Shown here piece after piece: positions 1 to 12,451 of a stretch of DNA of 64,000 nucleotides. The notes beneath the pieces were generated by a model. That model was not told where the DNA came from. It did no database searches and saw nothing but the letters and a program-made list of their open reading frames with translations. The stretch spans positions 21,058,058 to 21,122,057 of the forward strand of contig CM049310.1 of NCBI GenBank assembly GCA_026874595.1, in the 5' to 3' direction. The translations under genes and the position numbers were made by a program. The DNA comes from Sipunculus nudus (lineage: Eukaryota; Annelida; Sipuncula; Golfingiida; Sipunculidae). Position 1 is the stretch's first letter. Each line of letters opens with the position of its first letter.

Positions 1-335
1 TCATCTTTATCTGAAAAATGAAGAACCAATTTATTAAGCAAAGAGACAAGCTTGGTATATTTAAGAGTAATTCTGGATTTATATAGTATGAAATACATAA
101 CAGTACAACAAAATATTGCCATGATACATACTATAATGTGTTTATGTGATCATAAAGTTGTAAAAATATCAGTCATTATATAATGCATGTTGAAAGAATT
201 CCAAATTCAGCCTTGACAAGTGATATTTTAATCACCAGTAATGGTCAATACACTAGGTTTGCCTTAAGCATACCCAGTGCCTATAACATGATAAAGGTCT
301 CTCCTTCTATCAAGGTTTACTGAAGTCTGACTTAC

Positions 336-3300
336 CTTTCTCTTCAGAAATATCTTGATACTTGTTTACAAAAGCCTCAGCATATCTGACAGGGAACACC
401 CTCGGAGCAACAAATGAAAGCAGGTTGTACAGCTCCAGCAGATTGTTCTGTACAGGTGTCCCTGTCAGCAGGATACGTTTGACCACATCACACTAAAAAT
501 AAACAGTTCCCAGCATTTTGCAAACAACCTACCTCTTTCTCTTAAAAGTACATGTGTGCATAATATATATATATATATATATTTATATAATTACTAATCA
601 TTCTCATAATAATTAATCTTTGTTAAGAAATTCTTAATTATCATGCCTTTTAAAGTTCAAAGCAATGTAAATTATTTTTAGACTGTCCTGGGACAGAATA
701 TTATACATTTTGATTTTAATATTAATGCCAATTCACAAATGAAAGCTAAAATGCTTCATTTATTGCACAGTAATCCTTTTACAATGTGACTTTCCGATAA
801 TGAATGACAGAATGAATAAATCATGCTGGACAGATCAAGCGTGTCATGTGTGATAGTGCAAATGAATCAGTCTTGGAATGTAATTTCAATAGAAAAAGAG
901 CAAGAAATCTGTAGATTGAAATGTTTTTTTTTTTCATAAATAAAACATTTTGTATTGAATTGATATTGATAATGTGTAGACCAACCTCTTTAAGTTTCTG
1001 ATACAACTGTGACTCACTGTTCTTCAACCTGTGTGCTTCATCCACCACAAGTGTGTGCCACTGGTGGCACTGGAAGAAATTACTATCCTTCAGACACATC
1101 TGAAATATCAGAATCAAACAGGAAATATCATTCATAACTCTATCCTTCAAACAAATCTGAAAGATCATGGTGAAATATGAAATATATTTCAAAATTGCCA
1201 CCCTTCAAAAACATCTGACAAATCATGGTAAATTACGAAATATCATTCAAAACTGCTATCCTTCAAACATATCTGAATAATGTTAAAACAAGGCCTACAG
1301 GCCTAATGCAAACCTGTGCAATGGGATATACATCAGGTATATAATGCTTCCATGATAACATGCTTGACCATTATTTGAAAGTACTTGATTACTTTTCAAG
1401 TACATGTGTGACATATACAAAGCAAGTACAAAACATTTTGAATTCGAGTACAAGCACCAATTACACAAACATCAAGGCTTTTTGAAAATTGATGGGCAGT
1501 ATTTGCTATGGCTCAGCCAAAATTTACCAAACTGAAATCATTCAAACAAACCTGAGATTGTTTCAGGGATTATTTCTGTGAAATATTAAACAATTTGGCT
1601 GGACAGTTTCAGAGAAGATTTTTACGTTTTTTTTAGCCTTTTCCCTGTAAAATCTAAGTCAATGAAGCCAGCCAAAAAATAAACTCCACATGATAGAGCT
1701 TTTTCTAGATGACTGATATTTTGCATAAAATTTAGTGATTCTAGCTGCTGCCATTTGTGAGATCGTATGGGTTAACATATGTACGCCAGATGCCAGAACA
1801 GCATTGTATAAGCTCACAGGTTTGATAAAAAAGACATATATTGTACCATCCTTCAAACATAGAAAAATCACAACAATATACAAAATATCATTCAAACAAA
1901 TTTAATGATACTGGCGGCTATTTCTCAGCTAGATTTTCTTTTAACCTTTTTTTGCCCATTGCAAGCAGTATTAAATTGTCCATGAACAGAAACATGTACA
2001 CCCAGCGGTCAATAATGACATGCAAGTGTGAAAGGTTTGAGTCACCTGTAGTTCACAGTATCATCACAGTATCATCACAAGTATTTCACTTACTGAAAAA
2101 TATGAACTTGAAAATAAGCCGTGATCTGAAGACGATTTAGAGTAAGTTTAGATTAAATGTGAATACTATGAATGTTACGCAGTGCTGACCTCATATGTAG
2201 TGACAATGACATTGATTTCATCTATATCTCTGTTGATTCTCCTTTGTATTTTCGGTCTCTCCTCCTTGTTCCCCATATATACAACACTCTTCATATCTGG
2301 TGCAAACCTGGAGACAAATAAAAAGCATAATCACATACATAATAATAAGCTACTGATTCATTTATGGCATGTTATTTTACTGAAAAACATGGCACATTTC
2401 ATAGAAGTATTCATATCATTGATTCAATTAGAAAACAATTATGATCTCTCAGCCATAAAGCTCCAGAATATCAGATTTTAATACTGGACGGAACAGAGAA
2501 TATTGAACAAAAGCAAATTATGATGAAATAATCAGGACTATGTGGAAAAGGTCACGAACCTGCGCAATTCATCAATCCAGTTGTTGAGCACTGACAGAGG
2601 GCTGATAATTAAGTGTGGCCCATCACTATCACCATTTCCAGACACAGCCACCAAAAAGGAAATAGTCTGAAAGAAATTATAAACAATGATAATTTACACG
2701 CATGGTCAAAAATAGATATCTTCCTTGAATTATTTTATAATAATAATCATGGAATAGTGGTTTTGTAGTGTTAAGAATCTTTTGCCTGTAAAGAACCAGC
2801 TGAAATCAAACCTAGTAGTTCACAATTAAGATTAATTTAAGATTTCTGACACACGTTGTTACATCACAGGTAATATCTTGCTCAGTTTTCATTGTATCTT
2901 TACCAAATTTCCACCATTCACCACAGAGACTGACTGCTTTAGGTTAATGGGAATCTCTAGAATTGAAAACAAATATGTAGCATCTTTGACCGGGGGAAAT
3001 CAGGGAATTTAAGTTGTCAATGCGAAGGGGTCCTAAGGGGCCCTCTCATCAGTGCAGGGCTAGGAAAATCTAGTGTCACCAATTTCAAGCATGCTCTAAC
3101 CTGGCTCCCAGAATGCCACCCATAATATTCATGGACAGTTAAACCATACTTGAATCAATACAAAGATAACATGGAATCTATGAATCTTTCTCTGAAATTA
3201 GCTAAAAATTTCCTTCATTAAGAAAAATTGAGTTCTGCTTTGTATCCATTTGAAATCTGTCCAAAACAACTGATAAAGCTCAAAACTGAACCCTGACACT

Positions 3301-6300
3301 CAGTGAAAATTAAATATTACTCCAAGAGCCAGAGAAACATTACTGTCAGCACCTAATGTAACAGCAGTATATGGTCAAAGTACAGAAGAATAATCATGAA
3401 ACTTGCAAACCTGATGGGAAGAGAATAATTTCTAAATATCAATGACAAACTTTATTGTGACTGGTTCATATACAAATGTAATAGTTCACTCAAAAATTTA
3501 ATTCTCCAAATGAAAAGTTGTATGTGCAATAATAATTTTCTGCACAATGTATATTTCAGTCCATTACAGTTTACAAATCTTATCTCACCCTCTGTATATA
3601 TATTAGTTAATCTTTACCTGACATGTCTTGCCCAGCCCCATTTCATCTCCAAGAATACAGCCATTTCCGTAGTCCAGTCGTTCCAGAAGCCAATTCACAC
3701 CATCCACCTGGTAATGCCGAAGGGTCAAGTCTAGTAAGACAAAAATTATACAGTAAGTTATTTGGCCATTTTATACCCCTTTTAGACACAGCTAAACTTA
3801 TCAAGTTCAATACGTATCACCCAATGTGAATAAACCAAAACAACTTTCATAACGAGATTACAAATTGTTGTGATGAATATTATTATTTTAGTCAGCTATG
3901 ATCCAATGAAAGCAAACATTAATAGTTCAATATTACCTGATCTGAAACTTCAATGTATCACCAGGTGAGCTACATAGAATATGAGAATTGTATAAGGTCC
4001 TCCATTTATTTAATCAATCATGGTTTTTTTAATCCCTTCCTTAGGCTCCAGGGTTAAACACCATGTTTGTTAATTTTGTAGCACAACTTGAACATTCCCT
4101 TCAGGCAAGTATTTAAAGATAGATATTACCGTATTTCCTTGAATAGATGCCGGGGCGTTTTTTTTCTTCAAATGCTGCTTTCTCACGGTGTCTAAACAAG
4201 GCTGACTCCTATCTAAGACAGGCATTTATTAAAAAAACTGACAGGATCAGGCTCATCAAACAAAACTAAAAAAAAAAAGAACACATCAAAACAACCTGTC
4301 GTTCACTACTCAGGGACACAAGTGAAAACATGGCTGGTACAAGGACTGTGTTTACAAAATATCCTTAGATGCCATAGGGATATGGGACACATCCAATCTC
4401 CACAATCACGAACCATATTAAGAATTTCGGGGGAATCATGGCAAGAGATTGCAATTGTCAACAAGAATCTGTCTGCACCGGCCTCTCGAAACCCAAGTGT
4501 TTCATGTTCCATTTATTTTACACCACGTTCAGTTGGTAACATTGTTTTGCCCTGAACACAAGGTGGCTCTTCCATTAAATGTGCACCACGTACAACTGGT
4601 AACATTGGTTCCATCGATATACAGGGGGTTGGTACTTGTAACAGCACAGCATACATCATTTTCATACTTTCCTCCCGTCTTTAAACTGAGTCAGCTTGAC
4701 ACAGCATATCCAAGCATTTACAACCTTGTGTACACCAAACACTGGATGGCTCTTTCATTGACTGTAAAATGTGTACAACTGGTAATATTGGTTCCAATGA
4801 AATATGGTGGGATGGTACCTATCACGGCAGTGCGTAAATATTTTCATAATACTTTCTTTCCAACTTTAACTGAGTCAGCTAATGACACAGCGTATTCAAG
4901 CGATTCTGACCTAGTCTATACTGGTATGTGACATTATCTGCCAAGAATATTCCACTGAATTTATAGATGTTGACAAAGTAAATACTATTTTAACTATTAA
5001 GATTAACTCAGAAACGTGGTTTTGGTAACATTGAGGACACACTTAAAAGCACTTAAAAAAAATGAAAGCAAGGAGCGTTATTTGGCTTGACAGTAGCTTC
5101 AAACTGTACCCCTTCACACCATCACTTGGTACCATCATGCTACACAAAAAAATATGTGCCCAAATGTACTTGAACAGTTGTGTTCAAACAGAGGTAGACT
5201 CTCACTGTACCTACAGTTGTACCACTATTGGCAAGTGGTATTTACGTAGCTTGAAAGCAATGATAGTATTAGCCTTTATTAGTGATAGTGTAGTGTTTAT
5301 TAGAACTGGCGATCGGCTTTATTCATAATGGACAAATAGGGAATATTTGGTGTCTCTTATGGAAACAGGCATACACATAAGAAAAAAAGAAAGATTTATA
5401 GAGGAATTAAACATATTATCAACACAAACACAAATTGAAATTCATACGATCTCTGGTCAATTAGACTGGTAAATGCACCAATTATAGTGACAGGACAAGA
5501 CATCTCGCAGGAAACATGGAAACTACTCTGACACCAGACGCCTGAACAAGACCGGCATCTGTTTAAGGCCGGCGTTTATTTTTTTAGGACATTGTTTTGC
5601 CACAGTGACTAATTAAGGCAGGCAACTATTTAAGATACAGCGTCTGTTCAAGGAAATACGGTATTGTAGAAACTCTCACTGTTTGGCTATCGGACTCAAT
5701 ATATGGCAGGGCCTAATAATATGGAGTCTGATTAAATCAGGCTAAACCACAGGGGCAGATCATTGAAAAGGATTATGGAAAAGGAGGGGTCCAACCCAGG
5801 AGGGCTTATGAAAAATCAAAAAAGGTCCCCAGGTCAGGAAAAGGGGGGGGGGGGGGTCCAACCCGCATAAATGGACCTAAATTCTTAAAAAAAGGTTGTG
5901 ATGGATGATAAGGGGGGGGGGGTTCCGGACCCCCTTGACCCTTCCCTTTGATCGGCTTTGGCACCCAGAGATAACTTGAACACAAGTAAACAAATTGCAA
6001 ATTCCAGCAAATTCTGGGGTTTCTGATTCAGCATCAGTATACACCTATTATATATAATATATATATATATATAGATTTTAACCATGTAAAATCTGCTTAA
6101 AAATTATATATATATAGATTTTAACCATGTAAAATCTGCTTAAAAATTAAGTAAATCTGCTTAATTGCTCAGATTATTTGCTCTGGTAATGAATGGGTTG
6201 CATTTATTTTGGAAAGCAGTGGCTAGTGGCATGCCAGGGTTGCCACAGCAACTGTGTTCCAACACTGCACTGGCCGTGAACACAGTGAGCGATATTTGAG

Positions 6301-6431
6301 ATATTAATGAATATAACGAGACGCATCAAGTCACCTTTCATGCCATAGCGTTGAAGTGTGTCATTGTCTATTCTCTTAACGTTGCTCTCCTTCGAATAAA
6401 TCTCCCGGACTTTTGATTTAATACCCTCCAT
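336..6431 (-). CDS. CHD1L: CHD1L/ALC1-like Snf2 chromatin-remodelling ATPase, 5' part, six exons, truncated by window edge
   Basis: Exons in transcript order are 6335-6431, 3618-3730, 2560-2666, 2190-2307, 986-1099 and 336-492. All have GT-AG borders and compatible phases, giving the first 235 residues. Visible motifs are Walker A (DEMGLGKT, about 61-68), motif Ia ([10 protein letters not shown]), the CHD1L-type stretch TTYEMCLKD, motif II DEAH (about 165-168) and motif III LLTGTP (about 191-196). The first ATG after an in-frame upstream stop is at 6431; there is no longer in-frame ATG. In the family this is the N-terminal ATPase lobe of a nuclear nucleosome remodeller that is recruited by poly(ADP-ribose) through a C-terminal macro domain, which would lie beyond position 1. 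Known: family role. Seen: ATPase motifs and CHD1L-like wording around motif II. Other Snf2 proteins fit less well. Introns 1 and 4 carry repeats, and the exon 5 acceptor is tandemly duplicated. Confidence 0.93.
1083..1286 (-). repeat. 57-58 bp tandem duplication of the CHD1L exon 5 splice acceptor (4 copies)
   Basis: On the minus strand four acceptor-like units, each CAG followed by ATRTGTYTGAAGG or a close variant, have their first exonic base at 1099 (the exon used by the gene model), 1156, 1214 and 1272. Spacings are 57, 58 and 58 bp. Homology reaches about 18 bases into the exon and back through the intron. The 1156 acceptor is in frame with exon 5 and would add 19 codons without a stop; the 1214 and 1272 copies are out of frame. 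Confidence 0.85.
1285..1830 (+). repeat. Family J repeat in CHD1L intron 4, copy without a satellite core
   Basis: It starts with AACAAGGCCTACAGGCCTAA and ends with ATAAGCTCACAGG, the same outer sequences that bracket the much longer repeats at 30.73-33.46 kb and 33.85-38.78 kb. The shared right part includes the phrase around GGCTGGACAGTTTCAGAGAA. This copy is about 545 bp and contains no 278-bp array. No coding potential is seen. It is inferred to be a non-autonomous mobile element or its relic. Confidence 0.65.
4129..5661. mobile_element. 1.53-kb TIR element with TA flanks in CHD1L intron 1
   Basis: The left end reads CCGTATTTCCTTGAATAGA and the reverse complement of the right end reads CCGTATTTCCTTGAACAGA; each is flanked by TA. 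Subterminal GCCGG-type motifs are also inverted. The interior has two or three diverged copies of a segment with the phrase ACAACTGGTAA (about 4515-4900). No transposase was recognised. The ends and TA flanks fit a Tc1/mariner-pogo-type non-autonomous element. Confidence 0.75.
6055..6150 (+). repeat. Short tandem duplication with (TA)n
   Basis: A segment of about 35 bp beginning GATTTTAACCATGTAAAATC occurs twice (near 6075 and 6117), each copy preceded by a (TA)n tract. Poly-G runs lie just upstream at about 5840-5855 and 5912-5921. Confidence 0.7.
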
Positions 6432-6470
6432 ATCTGAAGAGTTTTCGTATGTTTTCACAGAACAACCCAA

Positions 6471-7274
6471 GGTGCATTTGGGAGGGAAGATCGCTGACCC
6501 AGCTTACGGATAGAGTTGTCGCCAGTTCACATCAACCTAGTGCCACCTCCACCAGAGGTCGCTGCCTGACGCGATGCGACTCGGAACACCTCGCCTGTGT
6601 CACATAAATATGTATATAAACTTTTTCCTTTTTATGGAAGGATGGAGGGAGAGAATGATCAGTTATATCATGGTACAAAGAAAAGAAAAAGGAGGCTTGT
6701 ATGTCCCACACCTGCACTAATATATGATTCACAAACTGAGATTCAGAAAACTATTGGAAGATAGTCACTGCATATATGCACGTACTATAGGTATCCGGTC
6801 TCTCACTGGAGAGCAACAAAGTGCAGGGAGAGAGCACGGGAGCTGGGGTTAGAACATTCTAATACATACTAAAAACAAAATACGATTTCACTACTTACTG
6901 AGTCGAAGGTATTAAAATATGTAACAAACAGAAAAGTTGCATGATTATCTTAGGGTATAGACACAGAGAGTTGTGTGATTCTAAATCTAAAACTTCAGTG
7001 GAGAATTCTTGACAATATTTTGGATAATCCACTGTTGACTCAGGAGATGAATAATTCAGGATTTTGAATATGGTCTCTTTTTAAAGAGAAGATAACTAGG
7101 ACATTTTGGATGGAATGAAACAGTTAAATGTGTATTTATCAGCTAATGTAATTTAGATTTGATAATATAAACAGTAGTTAATATGAGAAATATACGTACA
7201 CCTCGATCCTTTAGGCCACTCTGTGGTATTTATAAATCATCCACCCAAATCCTGACTTTACCTTGATATATAAT

Positions 7275-7318
<44 letters not shown>

Positions 7319-10279
7319 TATAGCTAATAAACCCGGTATACCGGCCGGGCTTTTTACCGGGGTTGGGGAGATATATTAATTGAGATGTGGAATGTTGGCT
7401 CATGCATTTTGTGTTCTAAAGGTTAAAAGAAAATAAGGTTTTCAGTGGGATACTGTCTCGATAAGATTTGTACAAATATTTTTTACATTTATTTTGTGGC
7501 GCTGTGCTTGTGGCCAAAAAAAATCACACCGAGGTGTGTTTACCTTGAAGACCTGGGCAGTGATGATTTTACATTGCGAACCGGAATGAATCGTGGGGGC
7601 ATTCAGGTTTCCGATGATATTTGTCTGGTTTCTGTCGTTGGACGTATATAGAACAGGTTGATGTGAGGAACACATGAAAGATAAATGTATGTTGCAAGGA
7701 AATTGTTCCTGAAGAAAGAAACAGAAATATGCATACCTCGTAAGTAGCAAAAGCGGACCCAATGGGATCCCATGCAAAGAGTATCCCATTTTCAGCCGCC
7801 GCAACCTTTTTTTCATCGTATCAGACCAATTTTTTTAGGACTGAAACCCCCACCACCACTGTTCCTGAAATTGGGCCCTTGATTTAGGTTTTGTCATTAA
7901 TCCTCCTGGGTTGAACCCTTCATTCCATTAAGCGAGAAACATGTGTTTTGACTTTTACTGACCACACACGTGGGTGAGAGCCTAGGTCCGATGAAAGGCC
8001 AGACATGCTCAAATCCCTCACTGAAAGCAAGCGTTATTCATATAAACAATATGCCTTAATCGTGTGGTTGAGTGACCACGATGCACGTATTCCGATCATT
8101 GCCGAAAGCAGTTTGGCTGTGCTCGGTCTAACCTCCGCGCAAGTAAGAAAAAGCGGAAAAATCACTCAAAATGATGTGTACATTAAAAATTATTTATTCT
8201 CATATCGTCTATGTCACTGTGGGGACAATAACCTTCAAAATGAGGTATATGTCACAGTGTCATACGCAATGTGGTTTCAGAGAACATTGCGAACAAATGT
8301 GGACCGAATTCCTTTTATAAGTATTAGATTTACTTGTAATTATCACAATCTGTCACAAATACAGGGGTCATAGAAAGGGACGAATAAAGGGGTGCCTAAC
8401 ATATAGTGAGGCCGTTAATGGGAGGGGGGGGGGGATGGGGCATTACCTCACATGGTGTTGATTTAAAAAATATATATATAACTTTAATGGTGCAGTAGTG
8501 TAAAAATGCATAACGATAAAATGATGGAAAATCAAGTAGAAATTTATTGTATCAAGCCCCTCCCCCACCCCAACTCTATATTTCAAAGTTATATTTAATA
8601 ATTTGGTATAACCCAGGTATTTGGGTATTTATGATTACAGGGTGTCACCGTAAAAACTATCTGCTCGAGGTACAATTAAAGAGCAAGTAATTTAGGCCTT
8701 ATATCTTAAGGAATCTAAATTTTTTCATAATATCAAGTTCGTTTTATATTTAATACATAAAAAATATCATATTCATTATAGCCGTAAGTAAATTAAAATT
8801 AGAAGAAAGTAAGTATAATTTGAAGAATTCTTATCACCTCAACCCTGCAATATTTGAGATAAAATAATGCTAAAACGTATATGGTTTCTTAATTTTAGTG
8901 TAAAGGAAAATATATCTTTTATTCAATATTTTTTATGGAGAATAAACATCAGGCCTCTCTTGATAGTTAAAGCAAAAAATAAGATTATAATAATAATATA
9001 ATGATTTATATTCGTCCTTAATAACGCCTGACCATGCATTTTGATGCTTATTTCAAATGTATAGGCAATTTTATTTATCCTTAAGCACGAAGAACTTTCT
9101 TCATGGCTAATTGTAACCGGTATACACATAAACTGCAATGGTCTCATAAAATTTGGACCAAATTTGACTGGGCCATCACTAAAACGTCATCTTTTTTTTT
9201 GGTCTGGGTGAGTCATTGGGGAGAGAAGAAAAAAAGTTATATGCTCGTATCTTTGTATTTGCCATGTAACAGAGGTTTGGACCAGCTTTGAGAAATAACA
9301 ACAGCCCATGTATAGCAAACAGTTTCGGTTCTTATTTCTAAGAGCACTGTGACCGGGTTGTAATTAAACCTAATACCGAATTTCTGGTTAACATATGACA
9401 CAGGAATTAATACGATTCTCTTGGGTGACATATATAGCAATGTTGAGAAAAAGAAACAAACTGAGAAAAAATGCTCAGCCAGGCACACCAGGAACGTACA
9501 TCATAAACGTCCAATATATCAAAGATACGGCTTACAATTATACAAGGCAAGACACTACACCTAGTCTGCGCAGTTTTTTTTTTTTTTTATTAGTAAATCA
9601 TCTTAACCTAGAGGATGAAACGGTCAACCATCACGGCCATATAAGTGTTCCGTCAACGGTAAATCGCCCATGACTCTATATACACTCATCATGTAATTCA
9701 GAAGCCGACGCAAAATAAATAAATAAGTATGAGTAGCCATATTGATCAAAGGAAGAGTTGTATTTAAACAAATTCTACAACTTGATGGAATAATCACAAA
9801 GTCAGCTCGATTAAGATCACCATTCTCTGGGGAGACAGTTTACTAGTGCCTCCAGAAATGACGTTTTAAAAAGGAATTTGCGACCCAGATACTTATACAA
9901 AGGAAGACCAGTCAAGATTTAAACACTTATGAGTTGGTTCTCCAATACACGAATACCAAATGGCAACCATGAGCCAGCGGTGCTTATCATACCCGCAACG
10001 CCTGCCAAAACCCAGACTGTCCATCGACATGAAAATCTAGGGTACAGAGATCCTTATAACTTGACGTGATCCAGGTGTTCAACGATGGCTGTCCTTTTGT
10101 GATTCCGGTTCAACTAAATGTCACAGGCGTCATAAATCGGGAGGAGCTGATTGACCAACTTCAAACATTTAACCTTGTTTACGCAGTCAAAGTTAAAGAA
10201 ACAGGGATAAATAAAAATTGTCAGCTCCATGCCAGAAGTCAAATTTTATAGTGTTTATAATGCTTATAGGGTTTGCTAT
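6471..10279. other. Intergenic stretch with no supported gene
   Basis: This is the upstream side of CHD1L. It contains a (TA)n tract at about 7279-7311, a GC-rich spot with CCGGTATACCGGCCGGG at about 7331, a poly-G tract near 8408-8419 and AT-rich sequence. Short open frames (for example 122 codons from 8005 on the plus strand) lack recognisable domains and splice context. The CHD1L promoter should lie just above 6431, but no TATA box or CpG island stands out. Confidence 0.5.
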
Positions 10280-10840
10280 ATTTGAATCCGCCAAAACCGA
10301 TTTTTTGGGATACTATGTTTTCAACCGAGTTCCGCAACCGCCGCACATATTTCGGGTCACTTGTGACCTGGTGCCTGACAAAGATTGCTTGCGCCACATG
10401 CAATCCTTTTCGCGCAGTGTTCATCTGTGTGGCTCTTTTTAGTGAAACCTGCCCATATCTATGTAGTGGCTCAATGTATTGACCTGGAAGTGTGCATGTC
10501 CATATATCTTGGATACCTCCATCTCGTAATGATGGAACCATCTGCAATCGTTACCGCGTGGCGTCCTTCCGTGCGTTTGCTTTGGGTGGAAGTCATTCAT
10601 AACTTAGGAGTGGTTCGATGTATCGGTCTGAAATTATGCATGTAGATCCATCTTGAGTAGATTTCTCGAACACAAGATGGTGGCGCCTCCTGCAACCACG
10701 TATTCGTAAGATACATTAATGCATTTATCTCGGGAGTGATCTGACGTATCGATACGGTATGAAATGTTACATGTCCATAGATCTAGGATGACATTATTTT
10801 GTACACATGACTGGTTGTGCCACCTACATTCATCTTGAGT
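10280..10840 (-). repeat. Decayed copy of repeat family A (minus orientation)
   Basis: The low-coordinate end matches the reverse complement of the family A tail (AATCCGCCAAAACC, then GGGATACTATGTTTTCA near 10286-10323). It is followed by eroded units with TGGTGGCGCCTCCTGC (about 10679) and GTGCCACCTACATTCATC (about 10815). It is far more diverged than the copies at 28-38 kb, so it is probably an older insertion. Confidence 0.6.
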
Positions 10841-11984
10841 TTTTTCTCTATCCGCGCGTCTTGGGATATTTAGGCAACTCTAATGCAACGAATCTGGAGG
10901 ACTGTCACGTTGGGAGAAATTCCACGCCTCATTTTATCCATGCTTCTGTGATTTGGCGGAAACCTGTCGACTGCTCATATTTTAGTTTTACTAACTCTTA
11001 TCACTGTTTTCCCCTTTTTTATTGTTGTAAAGGCATAAAATATTCTCCTTTCGAGGGATTAATAAAATATATATCTATCTCTAATTACAAAGGCTTCCAC
11101 TCCTGTAAGGAGAAAAAAATATGACTTGGAAGTCACGGACCGACCAAGCTCTTTCAGGAGCTGAGTTTTTTTTCCAACCGAGCACTTTACTGCATAATTT
11201 GAAAGGCTTACGTTGACTATGCTTGACAACTCCGAAGAATCCACCAAATCGAGAAGTAGTCGATGTGGACTTACTGCGAAGATACCAAAAATATTATCCC
11301 GTATACCTCAATACATAGTGCAACAAATGCTAGGTACAGGCATCCAAACCGTCATACGGGGTTCAACCCACATATGGTTTACATACCATTAATTCAAGTG
11401 TGGACCCTTTATAAACACCACTGGACTAGAGTAATATTTTGGCTACACATGGAAGCCTATCACGGGCAAGATAAACAATAATTAAAGACGATCCTCTAGT
11501 GAAACAGTCTGTAAGACGATATTTCTTAGACAGAAAAGAACATTAGCTCATAAAGATAATGCTGAAGATGGGAGTAATCCAGCCTTTGAATTGGAAGTGG
11601 GCTTCCGCTGAAGTCATCATGTCGACGGGATTGTCACCCAATAAAAGTTACCCCTTTCTGGTGCCCTTTGGAAAAAGTTGCCGTTACCAAGTTACGGACC
11701 AGGTTCCCTTTGGTTTAACGTGGAAAAGTAGAGAATGTGTGGTTGTTGATGGCGCACTCAACCTATCAGGACTAAAGCACACAACAAAAAATAAGTCAGT
11801 GGCTAAACAACAAAAGTATATTAAAAGAAAAAACAAAAATGGTACAGAATTCAAAATCGCCTAACAGATAAGGGTCCCAGCCTGTAACGCCTCACTTAAT
11901 ACGCTGGTACATACACTAAATAAGACTTAAGTAAAAACACAGAGTCCGGTTAAAGAGTCTCTAGTTCTCCTGATCACCTCACTT
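10841..11984. other. Intergenic stretch, nothing recognised
   Basis: Low-complexity AT-rich sequence with only short open frames and no domain, RNA gene or clear repeat end that I can identify. Confidence 0.4.
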
Positions 11985-12397
11985 GACAACCGCTGGCGGC
12001 ACCTCCCTTGACACCCACTGGCAGAAACTCACTGGACACCAGCTGGCAACACCTACTCACTTGACACCCGATGGCAGCAGTTCCTCACTGGACACCCGAT
12101 GGCAGCACCCCACTAGATACCCGCTGCCAGCTCCTCACTCAACACCCATTGCCAGCACCTCACTCCATACTTGCTGCCAGCACCTCTCTGGATACTAGTC
12201 GGCAGCACCTGTCTGGACACTGGGCGGCAGCACCTGTCGCAGCACCTCTCTGGACACTGGGCGGCAGCACTTCTCTGGACACCTCTCTGGTCACTGGATG
12301 GCAGCACCTCTCTAGACACTTTTCTGGTCAGGGGATTGAGCAGCCTGCTCAGTGTCGTTGTCTAGCCGGTTGGACTGAGCAGCCTGCTCAGTGTCCT
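11985..12397 (+). repeat. GC-richer minisatellite (about 23-36 bp unit)
   Basis: Degenerate units with the core GGCAGCACCTCTCTGGACAC run from about 11985 to 12330. They are followed by two copies of the palindrome-containing phrase GAGCAGCCTGCTCAGTGTC (about 12339 and 12380). Open frames in several frames (repeating Leu-Asp-Thr and similar) are by-products of the repeat. It abuts the truncated end of the Ty3/gypsy remnant. Confidence 0.8.
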
Positions 12398-12451
12398 CTA
12401 CAGTTGTCGTACATTTCCGTTTTCTGGGACTCAGTTGTGGCTGCATCGCAA

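Noticed and set aside
6432-6470. A longer CHD1L N-terminus starting at 6470
   Set aside because: That position is TTG, not ATG. The first ATG after the in-frame stop is at 6431.
8005-8373. A 122-codon open frame
   Set aside because: No recognisable domain, no splice context and AT-rich surroundings; the length is expected by chance in a 64-kb window.
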